A DNA stretch of 64,000 bases. Source: Candidatus Binatus sp. (lineage in GTDB: Bacteria > Desulfobacterota > Binatia > Binatales > Binataceae). Location: NCBI RefSeq assembly GCF_030646925.1, contig NZ_JAUSKL010000024.1:1-64000 (forward strand), read 5' to 3'. Below, one piece after another: positions 1 through 8,344 of this stretch. A program made the position numbers and the translations under genes. Positions within the stretch are counted from its first letter, which is position 1, and each line of letters opens with the position of its first letter. Under the pieces are notes generated by a model that was given only the letters and a program-made list of their open reading frames with translations, was not told the origin of the DNA and searched no databases.

Positions 1-512
1 GTGAAAAGCGCCATCGGGCTCGGCACCGAACTCCCGTTCACGAGGATGAACCATCGCGGCAGGTTCACGTCGGTAGTCAAGACCAGCGGTAATGCGGTCG
101 CCTCCGCAAACGGTCTCGCCGCTGTAGATGTCGCGCTTGCTTTCGGGGACCCGCCGCTGCTGCCCGATGAATTGCATCCTGACTCTGCAGCCATCCCGAC
201 CGCCACTACTATCAACAGTACGAGTAACCCCGGCCTGGGCCGATTGCGATTTCTCTCCGCGTATGTTGGCGACATCTCTTGTTCTTCTCCGAACGTGATA
301 AATGGTGCGGTGTGAACTGCAAGGGAGGCAAGGAAAGAGCGAGGAGAGCCTATCGGGATATCCCGGCGCCATGGTAAGAAGCCATCCTGCTCCCGTAATC
401 TTCGTCAGCGGTCGGTCACGACAACCAGCTTCGCGCCGCGATTTCGCGTACTTTAAGCTGGTTTCCAACGAGCGTCAAGTATCGTGCATTACTAGTGCAC
501 GTTAATTGAGAG
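1..512. other. Left edge, no supported gene
   Basis: I see no convincing gene here. One open frame runs from the window edge to about 315 on the plus strand, but its translation is rich in Thr, Ser and Pro and shows no recognisable motif. A short inverted repeat (CGTGCA, 7-base gap, TGCACG) lies near 484-502, just past the stop of the convergent TetR gene, and could act as a weak terminator. Confidence 0.4.
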
Positions 513-1181
513 TTAACTTTGGGTTTTGCCGGGTGGTCTGAACTGGCGCCGCGTGAGGTGCGCGCGGACGCGTCGCTCGGCCGCCGCAAGCACGGTCAGC
601 GCTACGCTGGTGATGATGGCGCGTGCGCGCCTGGGGGATAGGTGATAATGCGTTCGCAGGGTTTCCCATGAAGGCCAGGAACAGACCATGTGCAAGGTCG
701 TCAGCAGTGCGCGCTTTTCGCTGCGAGAGAAAGGCTTCAAGGCGGACCCGAGGGTCTTTGCCAAATCGCGCACGGCCGCATTGCGCGCCACCTTCATCGC
801 TTTTGCGACATCCGGATCGACCCTCTCGACCATCGCGGCGGTGCGGTGAATCGGCGCCACGTATTCCAGCCTCCGCATGTGCTTTTGCACGAAAAGTTCG
901 AGTCGTTCCGCGGCGGAACCGCGATCCGGAATTTCCTCGGAAAAGAACTCGCTGCTCTGCGCTTGCATGCGATTGAACGACGCAAGCCGCAGCGCTCGCA
1001 GATCGGAAAAGTGCTTAAAAATGACGCGCGGTGAGAGTCGGGCCCGCTCCGCTATTTCGCGGGCGATCGGCGCCGGAACGCCGCTGCGGATCAGATCGAT
1101 ATACGCGGTCAGGATGCTCTCGCGGACCCGTTGTCTGATCCGCAGCCCTTTGGCGGTGCGCCCATCGATGCGCTTCTTCAT
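513..1181 (-). CDS. TetR/AcrR-family transcriptional regulator
   Basis: The 222-residue product has the TetR plan. An N-terminal helix-turn-helix of about 50 residues includes a stretch reading ARLSPRVIFKHFSDLRAL that matches the recognition-helix region of the family. A helical ligand-binding part with no clear family assignment follows. I chose the ATG at 1181 (MKKRIDGR) because the helix-turn-helix begins soon after it and the longer frame adds unrelated residues. The target and inducer are unknown; TetR proteins usually repress a neighbouring gene, but the upstream neighbour here is gene debris. The family call is firm and the function is open. Confidence 0.85.
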   Translation of the reverse strand: MKKRIDGRTAKGLRIRQRVRESILTAYIDLIRSGVPAPIAREIAERARLSPRVIFKHFSDLRALRLASFNRMQAQSSEFFSEEIPDRGSAAERLELFVQKHMRRLEYVAPIHRTAAMVERVDPDVAKAMKVARNAAVRDLAKTLGSALKPFSRSEKRALLTTLHMVCSWPSWETLRTHYHLSPRRARAIITSVALTVLAAAERRVRAHLTRRQFRPPGKTQS

Positions 1182-1432
1182 TAACGATTTCGACTCCGGA
1201 CAAAGGAAATGACAAAATGCCGCCTTCGCTACAACTTGCCAGCTATCGATGAATGGGTATCCGTAAGCGGGCTTGCGAGGATTTATTACATTGTTAGTGC
1301 TGGTTGGAAGATGATGACTCCGGACACGAGTTGCGGCCACGTTTTCTCGGACTTTTTTGGAGGTCGAAACTCGCCGTGCGCCGAGTATAAGGTAGCCCTG
1401 ATCTCACAATTTGTTGCCTCGAGTTGAAGCAG

Positions 1433-1516
1433 ATGAAGCTCCATGACCTCAATACTCCGGCGCTGCTCGCCGACGCCGACGCGCTCGATTATAACCTCGC
1501 CGCGATGGCCGCCCCA
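1433..1516 (+). pseudogene. 5' fragment of a D-threonine aldolase / alanine racemase-fold gene
   Basis: The first 28 codons read MKLHDLNTPALLADADALDY and onward, which matches the start of the D-threonine aldolase/D-serine dehydratase family, where the motif HDLxTPALLxDxDALxxN opens the PLP barrel. The similarity stops abruptly at about 1516 and transposase-like sequence follows. No PLP lysine or metal-binding region is present, so it cannot be functional. Confidence 0.6.
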
Positions 1517-1527
1517 GCCTCGCCCTT

Positions 1528-1590
1528 GGGACGAAAGCCCTCTACACGGTGCGCAGCGAGCGGATGTTGTGCGAGCAGTTGGAGGCCGGT
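1528..1590 (+). pseudogene. IS5-like transposase fragment
   Basis: A plus-strand frame encodes TKALYTVRSERMLCEQLEAG before a stop. It resembles the YSVRSERQLMEQL segment near the N-terminus of IS5/IS1182-type transposases. The match is only about 20 residues, so the family call is tentative. It lies directly between an aldolase-like fragment and an IS3 fragment. Confidence 0.45.
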
Positions 1591-1591
1591 G

Positions 1592-1827
1592 AGTGAGCTG
1601 TCCGCCAGCAGCAGCACGCATTCGCGCGTGAACTGATCGACCACCGTCAGCACGCGGAACCAGCGGCCGTCAATCAAGCGGGCGGCGACGAAGTCCATCG
1701 ACCATTTTTCGTTCGGTCGCGTTGCGCGCTCGGCCGGCACGCGTGCGCGCCGTGCGATCTTCATGCGCACCTTGGTCCGCACCGCAAGTCCGTCCTCGGT
1801 GTACAGCCGGCTGACGCGGCGATACCG
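1592..1827 (-). pseudogene. IS3-family transposase (OrfB) internal fragment
   Basis: The minus strand encodes about 78 residues typical of IS3-family OrfB just before and into the integrase core. They include the segment YRRVSRLYTEDGLAVRTKVR, then RPNEKWSMDFVAARLIDGRW and VLTVVDQFTREC; the first catalytic Asp lies in WSMDF. Homology ends near DSSLTG and the remaining catalytic residues are missing. No inverted ends are visible. This is a decayed remnant. Confidence 0.8.
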
Positions 1828-1829
1828 CG

Positions 1830-1958
1830 GCTACATCCGAAGAAGCTACCGAAGTCCGGTTCTTCGCGCCCGACGAAATCCCGTGGACCGAGCTGGCCTT
1901 CCCGACCACTGTCGATGCGCTAACCGCGTGGCTCGCGAACACCCGCGAGCCCAACTAG
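1830..1958 (+). pseudogene. 3' fragment of a NUDIX hydrolase gene
   Basis: Forty-two codons and a TAG stop encode a NUDIX-type C-terminus with EVRFFAPDEIPWTELAFPTT followed by DALTAWL. This matches the end of ADP-ribose pyrophosphatase-like NUDIX proteins. The NUDIX box itself is absent because the similarity begins only three bases after the IS3 fragment ends. The gene is therefore truncated by the rearrangement. Confidence 0.65.
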
Positions 1959-2123
1959 CCCTCCCGTTCACGTTAGCACTCTTTGCTCCTTGCTTCGTCG
2001 AAAATTGCATGATTCCACGCCCTTAGACCCAAACTTGCATTAGCAATAATTTTGCGATCGTGCTAATTTCCTAATTCCTGAAGTTTCCGGTTCCATACCA
2101 TCCCGAGTATGGAGGTAGCGTAC

Positions 2124-2339
2124 ATGGAACGGGTGGAAGTGGTCGGCGGCAACGTTTTTGTGGTTCGGACGCGCCAACTGAGCGAAACCTGCTGGTGTTG
2201 CGACCTCTACGAATGCGTCAATGACGACGGCGTCGAGGACTTCGTGCTCGAAGAGTTCGGCGGCTCCGAGATGGAAGCGATCGGAATGGCGCTGTGCGAC
2301 GCGCACGAGCCGAATCACATCCAGCATCATCACCACTAA
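2124..2339 (+). CDS. Small acidic hypothetical protein with His-rich tail
   Basis: The 71-residue acidic protein contains a CWCC motif near residue 24 and a natural C-terminal HHHH. I do not recognise the family. The ATG at 2124 is preceded by GGAGG about eight bases upstream, which supports this start over the ATG at 2109. The Cys cluster and terminal histidines could bind a metal, but that is inference. An opposite-strand frame covers the same bases and looks like a shadow. Confidence 0.55.
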   Translation: MERVEVVGGNVFVVRTRQLSETCWCCDLYECVNDDGVEDFVLEEFGGSEMEAIGMALCDAHEPNHIQHHHH

Positions 2340-2376
2340 AGATTGCTGCGTTGTCCGGTAAAGACTGCCGCGTTGC

Positions 2377-4074
2377 CTAGCCGACCGGCTTGACCAACTG
2401 ACGTTCGAAATCAGCCCTCACGGTGGCGATACTGTCCGCTTCCTCGACCGACTTGTCCGGACGAGTCCGCACAATCCGCGCAAATCGTAGCGCCATGCCG
2501 CCCGCGTACTGCGGACTGCGCTGGATATCGTTGTAGGCGACCTCGACCACGATCGACGGCTTGACGAAAACTGTGCCACGAGACTCATCGATCTTGAGCG
2601 CGAGCAATTTTTCGGTCATCTCGCGGAACTGGTCGTCGGTGAGTCCCTTGAAGGTCTTGCCGATCATCACGAAGCCGCCGTTCTGTTCGTCGCGCGCCGC
2701 GAGATGGTAATTCGATAGCCATCCGTGGCGCCGGCCGTAGCCCCACTCCGCACCGATGATCGCCAAATCGAGCGTGCGCGTATGCTTGATCTTGAGCCAT
2801 CCGCGGCCGCGCACGCCTGGCGTGTATGCACTCGCAAGCGCCTTCGCCATCACGCCTTCAAATCCCGTCGCGCACGCGTCGTCATAGAATTTTTCAGCCT
2901 CGGGCAGTTGCGGACGAACGACGCGTCCGATCAATTCGAGTCCGGCCGCCGACGCCAGGTCGCTGAGCGCGTCGATTCGCTCGGCGTAGGGGCGGTCGAT
3001 GCATAGCTCGCCGTCAATCGAGAGCAAGTCGAACAGGAAGAGGCGAATGGGCTGCTCAAAGCGGGCGCGCTCGATTTTGCGCGTGCGTCCGAAGCGGCGC
3101 ATCAGTTCCTGAAACGCGACTGGTCGTCCTTCCGCATCGACCGCGATCACTTCGCCGTCGAAAATCGCGCGCCGCTCGCCGAGCCGATCCATCATCTCGA
3201 CGACTTCGGGCAGGCTCTCGGTGATCTCATTCAGCCGCCGCGAAAAAATCCGCACGCCGCCGCTCGCGCCGAGTTGATGAATTTGTACGCGCGCGCCATC
3301 GACCTTGTGTTCCAGCGCAAGCTCGGGACCGATCGAGGCGAACGCGTCGGCGACGCTCGGCGCGGGATGCGCCAGCATCGGCTTCAGCGGCTTCACCACG
3401 ACGCGTGCGCCTTGCGCCGTCGAGATCGTGCTCTGCGATTCCGCGCCAGGATCGTCGCTCGGCGGCGAGCGCAGGATGCGCACCACGCGGCCAACGTCGC
3501 CCTCGAGCATGTTGATGCGGCGCACGTCGGCGACCGCCTTCGACGCCATCTTTGCGATCGCCTCGAGCATCAGGCCCTCGCTCATGCCGTGGCGCATCTC
3601 GCGAATCAGAATCTTGGCGATGTACTTGCCTTCGAGCGCACTCGAGCGTTCGAACAGATCTTTCAGCGCGGCGAGCTTGCGATTGCGCGCGTGACGGCCT
3701 TCGATTGCGGCGATTTCCGCGAATTTGGCATCAAGGTCGCGAATCGTGAGGGTCGGCTCGGGGTCTGACGATCGATGCTTCAGCATCATCTCGACCGCCT
3801 CACCGAAATCCTCGGCGGCGGTAAAAATGTCCTCGCCTTGATCTTCGGTGCCGGTGATTTCAGCGACGATTTTCCAGATCGCGCGTCCGCTTACCTGGAG
3901 GCGCTTTTCTTCGCCCTGCTCGATCGCTTTGCCGACCAAAAACCGCGCCGCTATTTCAGCTTCATCGATATCCAGCGCGGCGAGAAAAGTGCCGACCGTT
4001 TCCGCCATCTGGAGCCGGCTCTGCGTTTGGCTGAGCGATTGGCAGACCAGCGCGAAATCGTAGAGCGAAGGCAT
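2377..4074 (-). CDS. lig: ATP-dependent DNA ligase
   Basis: The 565-residue product has the archaeal/eukaryotic-type ligase I layout. An N-terminal DNA-binding domain covers about residues 1-210 and an adenylation domain begins near 240. Nucleotidyltransferase motifs are in order: motif I KVDG with adenylated Lys257, FDGE at 305-308, FLFDL at 346-350, EGVM at 406-409 and motif V WLKIK at 426-430. A C-terminal OB-fold follows. Such enzymes seal nicks using ATP. In bacteria they accompany the NAD-dependent LigA and usually serve repair, so it is likely a second ligase. It sits alone, 15 bases upstream of an alpha/beta hydrolase gene end. Confidence 0.93.
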   Translation of the reverse strand: MPSLYDFALVCQSLSQTQSRLQMAETVGTFLAALDIDEAEIAARFLVGKAIEQGEEKRLQVSGRAIWKIVAEITGTEDQGEDIFTAAEDFGEAVEMMLKHRSSDPEPTLTIRDLDAKFAEIAAIEGRHARNRKLAALKDLFERSSALEGKYIAKILIREMRHGMSEGLMLEAIAKMASKAVADVRRINMLEGDVGRVVRILRSPPSDDPGAESQSTISTAQGARVVVKPLKPMLAHPAPSVADAFASIGPELALEHKVDGARVQIHQLGASGGVRIFSRRLNEITESLPEVVEMMDRLGERRAIFDGEVIAVDAEGRPVAFQELMRRFGRTRKIERARFEQPIRLFLFDLLSIDGELCIDRPYAERIDALSDLASAAGLELIGRVVRPQLPEAEKFYDDACATGFEGVMAKALASAYTPGVRGRGWLKIKHTRTLDLAIIGAEWGYGRRHGWLSNYHLAARDEQNGGFVMIGKTFKGLTDDQFREMTEKLLALKIDESRGTVFVKPSIVVEVAYNDIQRSPQYAGGMALRFARIVRTRPDKSVEEADSIATVRADFERQLVKPVG

Positions 4075-4089
4075 CGCTGAAGCGCGCCG

Positions 4090-4905
4090 CTACGCGCGCA
4101 TCGGATGCGATTTCACGAACGGCACGAATACCTCGACAAAAGTTTCGCGGCCCTCGCTCATGAACGCGTGGCCGACGCCGGGGATGATGTGCAATTTCGC
4201 ACCGGGAATTTGCGCCGCGATGATTTCGGAGTTCTTCGCCGGAATCAGCACATCCTCGGCGCCGGTGACTACCAACGTCGGCGCCTTGATTTGCGGCAGG
4301 CGATCGAAAGTTTTGAGCGTGTAAGTGCCTTCGAGCTGGCGCTGGAACGCATACGGCGGCGTCGGATACTTCAGCACCCGCGGAATCGCGGCTTCGAGCA
4401 GGTCGCGATGCTGCGCGATGTACTTCGCGGTGTAGCCGAGCGGCCAGCCGCGGCGAATCACTTCTTCGGGCGAAACGCCTTCGCGCGGCGCGGTCAGAAT
4501 TTTCAGAGACTCGGGCGGCGGCGGCACCGAATGCGTACCGCCAGCGGTGGTGCATCCGAGCGTCAGCGTCGCAGTGGGCGCGGGATGCCGCAGCGCGAAT
4601 TCCTGCGCGATCATCCCGCCCATCGACACGCCGAAAATGTGCGCGCGCGAAATTTCGAGCTTCGCGAGCAGGCCCGCGGCATCGTCGGCAAACATCTCGA
4701 TCGAGTACGGCGCGTCGGGCTTGTCGCTTTGGCCGGTGCCGCGATTATCGAAGGTGATGACGCGAAACGTGCGCGCGAGATCCTGCACCAGTTCCGGATC
4801 CCACTGGGCCGAACTCGCGCCGAGTCCCATGATCATCAGAATCGGCTCGCCCGCGCCGTAAACGTCGTAGTTGAGATCGATGTCGCCAACTTGAATTTTC
4901 GGCAT
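4090..4905 (-). CDS. Alpha/beta hydrolase
   Basis: The 271-residue protein is a canonical alpha/beta hydrolase of unknown substrate. The nucleophile elbow is GVSMGG with Ser94, the acid is probably Asp218 in TGAEDVLIP, and the base is His246 in GVGHAF. The oxyanion segment MGLGASSAQW lies near residue 27. The start at 4905 (MPKIQVGDI) is preceded by GGAGGA at good spacing. There is no signal peptide, so it should be cytoplasmic. Lactonase, esterase or C-C hydrolase activity is possible. Confidence 0.9.
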   Translation of the reverse strand: MPKIQVGDIDLNYDVYGAGEPILMIMGLGASSAQWDPELVQDLARTFRVITFDNRGTGQSDKPDAPYSIEMFADDAAGLLAKLEISRAHIFGVSMGGMIAQEFALRHPAPTATLTLGCTTAGGTHSVPPPPESLKILTAPREGVSPEEVIRRGWPLGYTAKYIAQHRDLLEAAIPRVLKYPTPPYAFQRQLEGTYTLKTFDRLPQIKAPTLVVTGAEDVLIPAKNSEIIAAQIPGAKLHIIPGVGHAFMSEGRETFVEVFVPFVKSHPMRA

Positions 4906-5001
4906 CGCAAATCCTCCGCTGGTTTCAACACTACCGCGCATCAGGCGCGCTTTTGAAGGACCGCTGTGATTGATTCGAATCGACGATTCGATATGGCGCG
5001 A

Positions 5002-5400
5002 CTACTTCTGCGCGCAGAAGCCCTGCGATTTCATGTAGGCGACCGAATTGTCAGTCAGCGCGGATTCTGGCGTTGCGTCGGCGCGCACGATCGCCGTGTG
5101 CGGCTGATCGTAGTAACACGTCAGCTTGATTGCCTGGCCCGCCGGAATCTGAAATTCCACCGACTCGGGCGCGGTCGCGTTGGCGTAAGTCGTTTGCGCG
5201 GCGCTCGGCGTCGATTCACTTCCGCCCGCGAGACTGCCGATAGCGCTGCACATCTTTGCCGCGTCGATCTCGCAACTGCCCGGCGGCGCCGGCGCGACCT
5301 TCATCACCGCGAGGCCACTCTCCGGCGACGAACTATTGCTCGAGCACGCTGCGAGCATCACCGCCATCGCAATCGATGCAATTGATGCCGCCTTCATCAT
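5002..5400 (-). CDS. Small putative lipoprotein
   Basis: The product of about 132 residues starts with a hydrophobic signal ending in the lipobox MLAAC, followed by a Ser/Asn-rich linker, so it is probably a lipid-anchored envelope protein. The mature part has three further Cys residues (SCEIDAAKMC, LTCYYDQ, GFC) and no recognised domain. A GTG at 5406 and an ATG at 5397 are alternative starts. It lies 22 bases downstream of the GT2-methyltransferase gene and may be cotranscribed with it. Confidence 0.7.
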   Translation of the reverse strand: MMKAASIASIAMAVMLAACSSNSSSPESGLAVMKVAPAPPGSCEIDAAKMCSAIGSLAGGSESTPSAAQTTYANATAPESVEFQIPAGQAIKLTCYYDQPHTAIVRADATPESALTDNSVAYMKSQGFCAQK

Positions 5401-5422
5401 CGCCACTTCGACATCGCCGATC

Positions 5423-6733
5423 TCAGGCCGCGCTCGACGCCCGTTCGCCGACGCTCTCGCTGCCGGCCGCGGCGGTTTCGATCTTGCGGCATCGGAGCAT
5501 CAGGTCGCTGCGCGCGATGTAGCTCGCCTCCTCGATCGCAAAACCGTGCCGCGGCAAAATCTCGCTCAGCTTTTCGAGCGAATAATGCGTGATGTGCTCG
5601 TCCTTGTAACCGCCCGGCATCAGGAATCCATACACCGGTTCGATGATCTGCCAGCCGATCGTCGAGTAGTCGGGCGTTTCGAGGATGAGCATCCCGCCGG
5701 GCCGCAGCACGCGGCTCATCTCGGAGAAGAGAACTTCGTCGTACGGCAGATGCTCGATCACTTCGGAGCTGATCACGCAATCGAACGAGCTGTCCTTGAA
5801 CGGCAGAGCGAAGGCCGACGCGTTGGTCAGCGGCATCCCGTAGCGGCGCAGAAATCGCAGCTTCGCGAAGTTGAAATCCATGCCGATCGCGTCGTTGAGA
5901 CTCTGCACGATCAGGCTCGAGCCGCATCCCGCGTCGAGCACGCGGCCCGCGCCGCGCGCCCACGACACCGTCACGTGATGGCGCCGGCGATGCCAGTAAC
6001 GCTGGATCGGAATGATGCTGTAAAACGCGCGCTCGTCGTAATCGGCCGATTCGAGCGAGTTGCGCATTTTCCAGAGCTTCAGCGACGACTTCACGATCTG
6101 CCAGCCGAACTGCAGCAGCTTCGCGTGCGAGCGTCCGGCGCCGCGCGGGAAATACGTGAACGGCACTTCGACGATGCTGAATCCGCGCGCGTACGCCTTG
6201 ACCAGGATTTCCTCGATCACTTCGAAATTGACGCTCTGCAGCTTGAGGCCTTCGATCGCTTCGCGGCGGTAAAGGCGGTATCCGCTCGAGAGATCCCGCA
6301 CCGGCATCGAGAGCATCCGATGCAAAACGAAATTCAGGCCCGCACTGGTCACGCGCCGCACGAAATTGGTGTAAGCGACGCCGCCGCGCGCGTAACGCGA
6401 CGCGATCACGATGTCGGCGCGCCCGCGCGCCCGCCACATCTTGGTGGCGAAATCGGGATCGTGCGACTGGTCGGCGTCGAGCGTCAGGATGTAATCGCCG
6501 CGCGCTTCGGCAAAGCCGGTTTCGATCGCGCCCGCGTAACCGCGCCGACACTCCGGGATCACGCGCGCGTCGAGCGCTCCTGCCGCCTCGCGCGTGCCGT
6601 CGGTCGAGCCGCCATCGACCACGATAATCTCGTGGCTCAAGTGCTCGCGATCGAGCAGCGCGTGCAATCTCGGAATCAAGGCGCAAAGATTCTCGCGCTC
6701 GTTTACGACCGGCAGAATTATCGATACATCCAT
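5423..6733 (-). CDS. Glycosyltransferase family 2 fused to SAM-dependent methyltransferase
   Basis: This 436-residue fusion has two domains. Residues 1-210 are a polyprenyl-phosphate-mannosyltransferase-like GT2 domain, with IIVVDGGSTDGT at 37-48 and the metal-binding DAD at 86-88. Residues 255-430 are a class I methyltransferase with the SAM motif VLDAGCGS at 265-272, DCVISSEVIEHLP at 318-330 and LRPGG. The likely role is transfer of a sugar from a nucleotide donor to a lipid carrier plus methylation of a sugar or lipid. The ATG at 6733 starts directly on the GT2 strand. It is divergent from dacA, which hints at an envelope role. Confidence 0.85.
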   Translation of the reverse strand: MDVSIILPVVNERENLCALIPRLHALLDREHLSHEIIVVDGGSTDGTREAAGALDARVIPECRRGYAGAIETGFAEARGDYILTLDADQSHDPDFATKMWRARGRADIVIASRYARGGVAYTNFVRRVTSAGLNFVLHRMLSMPVRDLSSGYRLYRREAIEGLKLQSVNFEVIEEILVKAYARGFSIVEVPFTYFPRGAGRSHAKLLQFGWQIVKSSLKLWKMRNSLESADYDERAFYSIIPIQRYWHRRRHHVTVSWARGAGRVLDAGCGSSLIVQSLNDAIGMDFNFAKLRFLRRYGMPLTNASAFALPFKDSSFDCVISSEVIEHLPYDEVLFSEMSRVLRPGGMLILETPDYSTIGWQIIEPVYGFLMPGGYKDEHITHYSLEKLSEILPRHGFAIEEASYIARSDLMLRCRKIETAAAGSESVGERASSAA

Positions 6734-6872
6734 CGGCGCTAAGTTTGCTTTATGCCTGCGCGAAACGAAAGAGAACGCCGCGGCGCTCCAGGCGGCGATT
6801 TGCGGCGAACCGGCAACTGCTTGCCCATCTTGCCCATGGATGCCGCGCACCATAGTTTCGAAGTGCTATCTT

Positions 6873-8132
6873 ATGGGGATGAGGAAGGGCGTGCGGCGAC
6901 GATCATTACTCAAAATCTTCTCGATTTTCGGATTCGCGATCGCGCTGGCGTTGCCGGCGCCGGATGCTGCGGCGCGGGCGAAGCATCGTGCCGCGGAGAA
7001 AAAGGCCGAGGCAACGCCGCCGGCCGTGCTCGCGAACATCCACGTGCTCGGCGATCGGCCTGCGCCGTTTGCGCTCGACGCCAAAGCCGCGATGATGGTC
7101 GACGGCGACACCGGCGCGGTGCTGTACGCATTCAACGAGCATCAGAAGATGCAGCCCGCGAGCCTCGCCAAGATCATGACGTTTTACCTGACGCTCGACG
7201 CGCTGAAAGCCGGCAAGCTGACGCTCGAAACCGACGTGGTGATCAGCGAGAAGGCATGGCGGCTTTCGATGGACGAAAGCGTGTCGCGGATGTTCCTCGG
7301 CGTCGGGCAGAAGGTGCCGGTGCGCGATCTGCTGTACGGCCTGATGGTCTCGTCGGGCAACGACGCGGCGGTCGCGCTCGCGGAATATCTCGGCGGCAGC
7401 ACCGACGGCTTCACCACGATGATGAACGAGAAGGCGAAAGAGATCGGCCTCGCCGATACTCACTTCACCAATCCCGACGGCCTGCCGACCGACGACGAAT
7501 ACACCACGGCGTTCGACATGGTGCAGCTTGCGCGCACGCTCGTGCAGCATCATCCGGAGGCGCTCACCTACACGGCCGCGAAGGAATTCACCTTCGACAA
7601 AATCAAGCAGCCTAATTTCAACACGCTGCTGTTCTACGATTCGCGCGTGAACGGAATTAAGACCGGCCATGTCGCTGAAGCCGGCTTTCATCTCGTCGCG
7701 TCGGCGCGCTCCAACGGGATGAATCTAATCTCGGCGGTGATGGGCGCGCCCAGTTCCGAGAAGCGCCGGACCGAAACGGAAAAGCTGATCGATTGGTCGT
7801 TCCGCACTTTCGTGAGCTACAAGCCCGACCTGCACAAGGACTTGCCGGCTGCGATTTCGGTGTATGGCGGCGTCGCGGATACGGTCGCGATCGGCCCGAT
7901 GGGTCAGGCGGTATTCACGCTCGGGCGCGGCGAAGAGAACAAGGTGACGGTCGCGTTCACGCCGTCGGCAAAATATCTGTCGGCGCCTGTGCACAAGGGC
8001 GACAAGGCCGGCGATCTCGCGGTGATGCTCGACGGCAAGCCGCAATCGACGATTCCGATCGTCGCGCAAGCCGCAGTCGCGGAAGCGGGTTTCTTCGGGA
8101 AATTGCGCCAGCAAATCCGCCGCGCGCTATGA
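6873..8132 (+). CDS. dacA: D-alanyl-D-alanine carboxypeptidase (penicillin-binding protein, S11 family)
   Basis: The 419-residue protein has all S11 motifs: S97-L-A-K100 (SxxK), S161-G-N and K263-T-G. It has an N-terminal basic stretch and signal peptide, and a C-terminal beta domain (about 330-400) followed by a basic amphipathic tail (GKLRQQIRRAL) like the membrane anchor of PBP5/6. It removes terminal D-Ala from peptidoglycan pentapeptides in the periplasm. ATG at 6873 and ATG at 6879 are both possible starts, and neither has a strong ribosome site. Confidence 0.93.
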   Translation: MGMRKGVRRRSLLKIFSIFGFAIALALPAPDAAARAKHRAAEKKAEATPPAVLANIHVLGDRPAPFALDAKAAMMVDGDTGAVLYAFNEHQKMQPASLAKIMTFYLTLDALKAGKLTLETDVVISEKAWRLSMDESVSRMFLGVGQKVPVRDLLYGLMVSSGNDAAVALAEYLGGSTDGFTTMMNEKAKEIGLADTHFTNPDGLPTDDEYTTAFDMVQLARTLVQHHPEALTYTAAKEFTFDKIKQPNFNTLLFYDSRVNGIKTGHVAEAGFHLVASARSNGMNLISAVMGAPSSEKRRTETEKLIDWSFRTFVSYKPDLHKDLPAAISVYGGVADTVAIGPMGQAVFTLGRGEENKVTVAFTPSAKYLSAPVHKGDKAGDLAVMLDGKPQSTIPIVAQAAVAEAGFFGKLRQQIRRAL

Positions 8133-8197
8133 GCGAATGGAGGCACCGCGCCCGCGCCGTTGCGATCGATGGTGTGAGCGCTGCGCACGTCCTGATA

Positions 8198-8330
8198 CCT
8201 CGCCCGCTTCTTTGCGGGAGAGGTCGCCGATACCGAACTAAGTGAGGGATCGGCGGGTGAGGGTGCAGGGATCGTGCGCACGGAAAAGACCGGGATTCCT
8301 CGCTCCGGCGACCTCTGCTCGGAATGAGAT
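8198..8330 (+). repeat. Dispersed repeat family R2, copy 1 (two modules)
   Basis: The first module (8198-8270) begins CTCGCCCGC, has TTGCGGGAGAGG and ends GGTGAGGGTGCA. The second (8288-8330) carries CCGGGATTCCTCG and CTCGGAATGAG. Both recur in the same order at 9290-9430. The segment fills the space between dacA and the second hydrolase gene and holds no gene. Confidence 0.7.
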
Positions 8331-8344
8331 AGCTGGCCGGCGCA

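Noticed and set aside
1-315. Open frame from the window edge on the plus strand
   Set aside because: No recognisable motif, atypical composition and no ribosome site; likely not coding or an undetectable fragment.
2322-2336. His-tag from vector contamination in the small protein at 2124
   Set aside because: Only four terminal histidines within natural sequence and no vector context.
5336-6742. 468-codon plus-strand frame
   Set aside because: Antisense to the GT2-methyltransferase gene with Arg/His/Asp-rich shadow composition.
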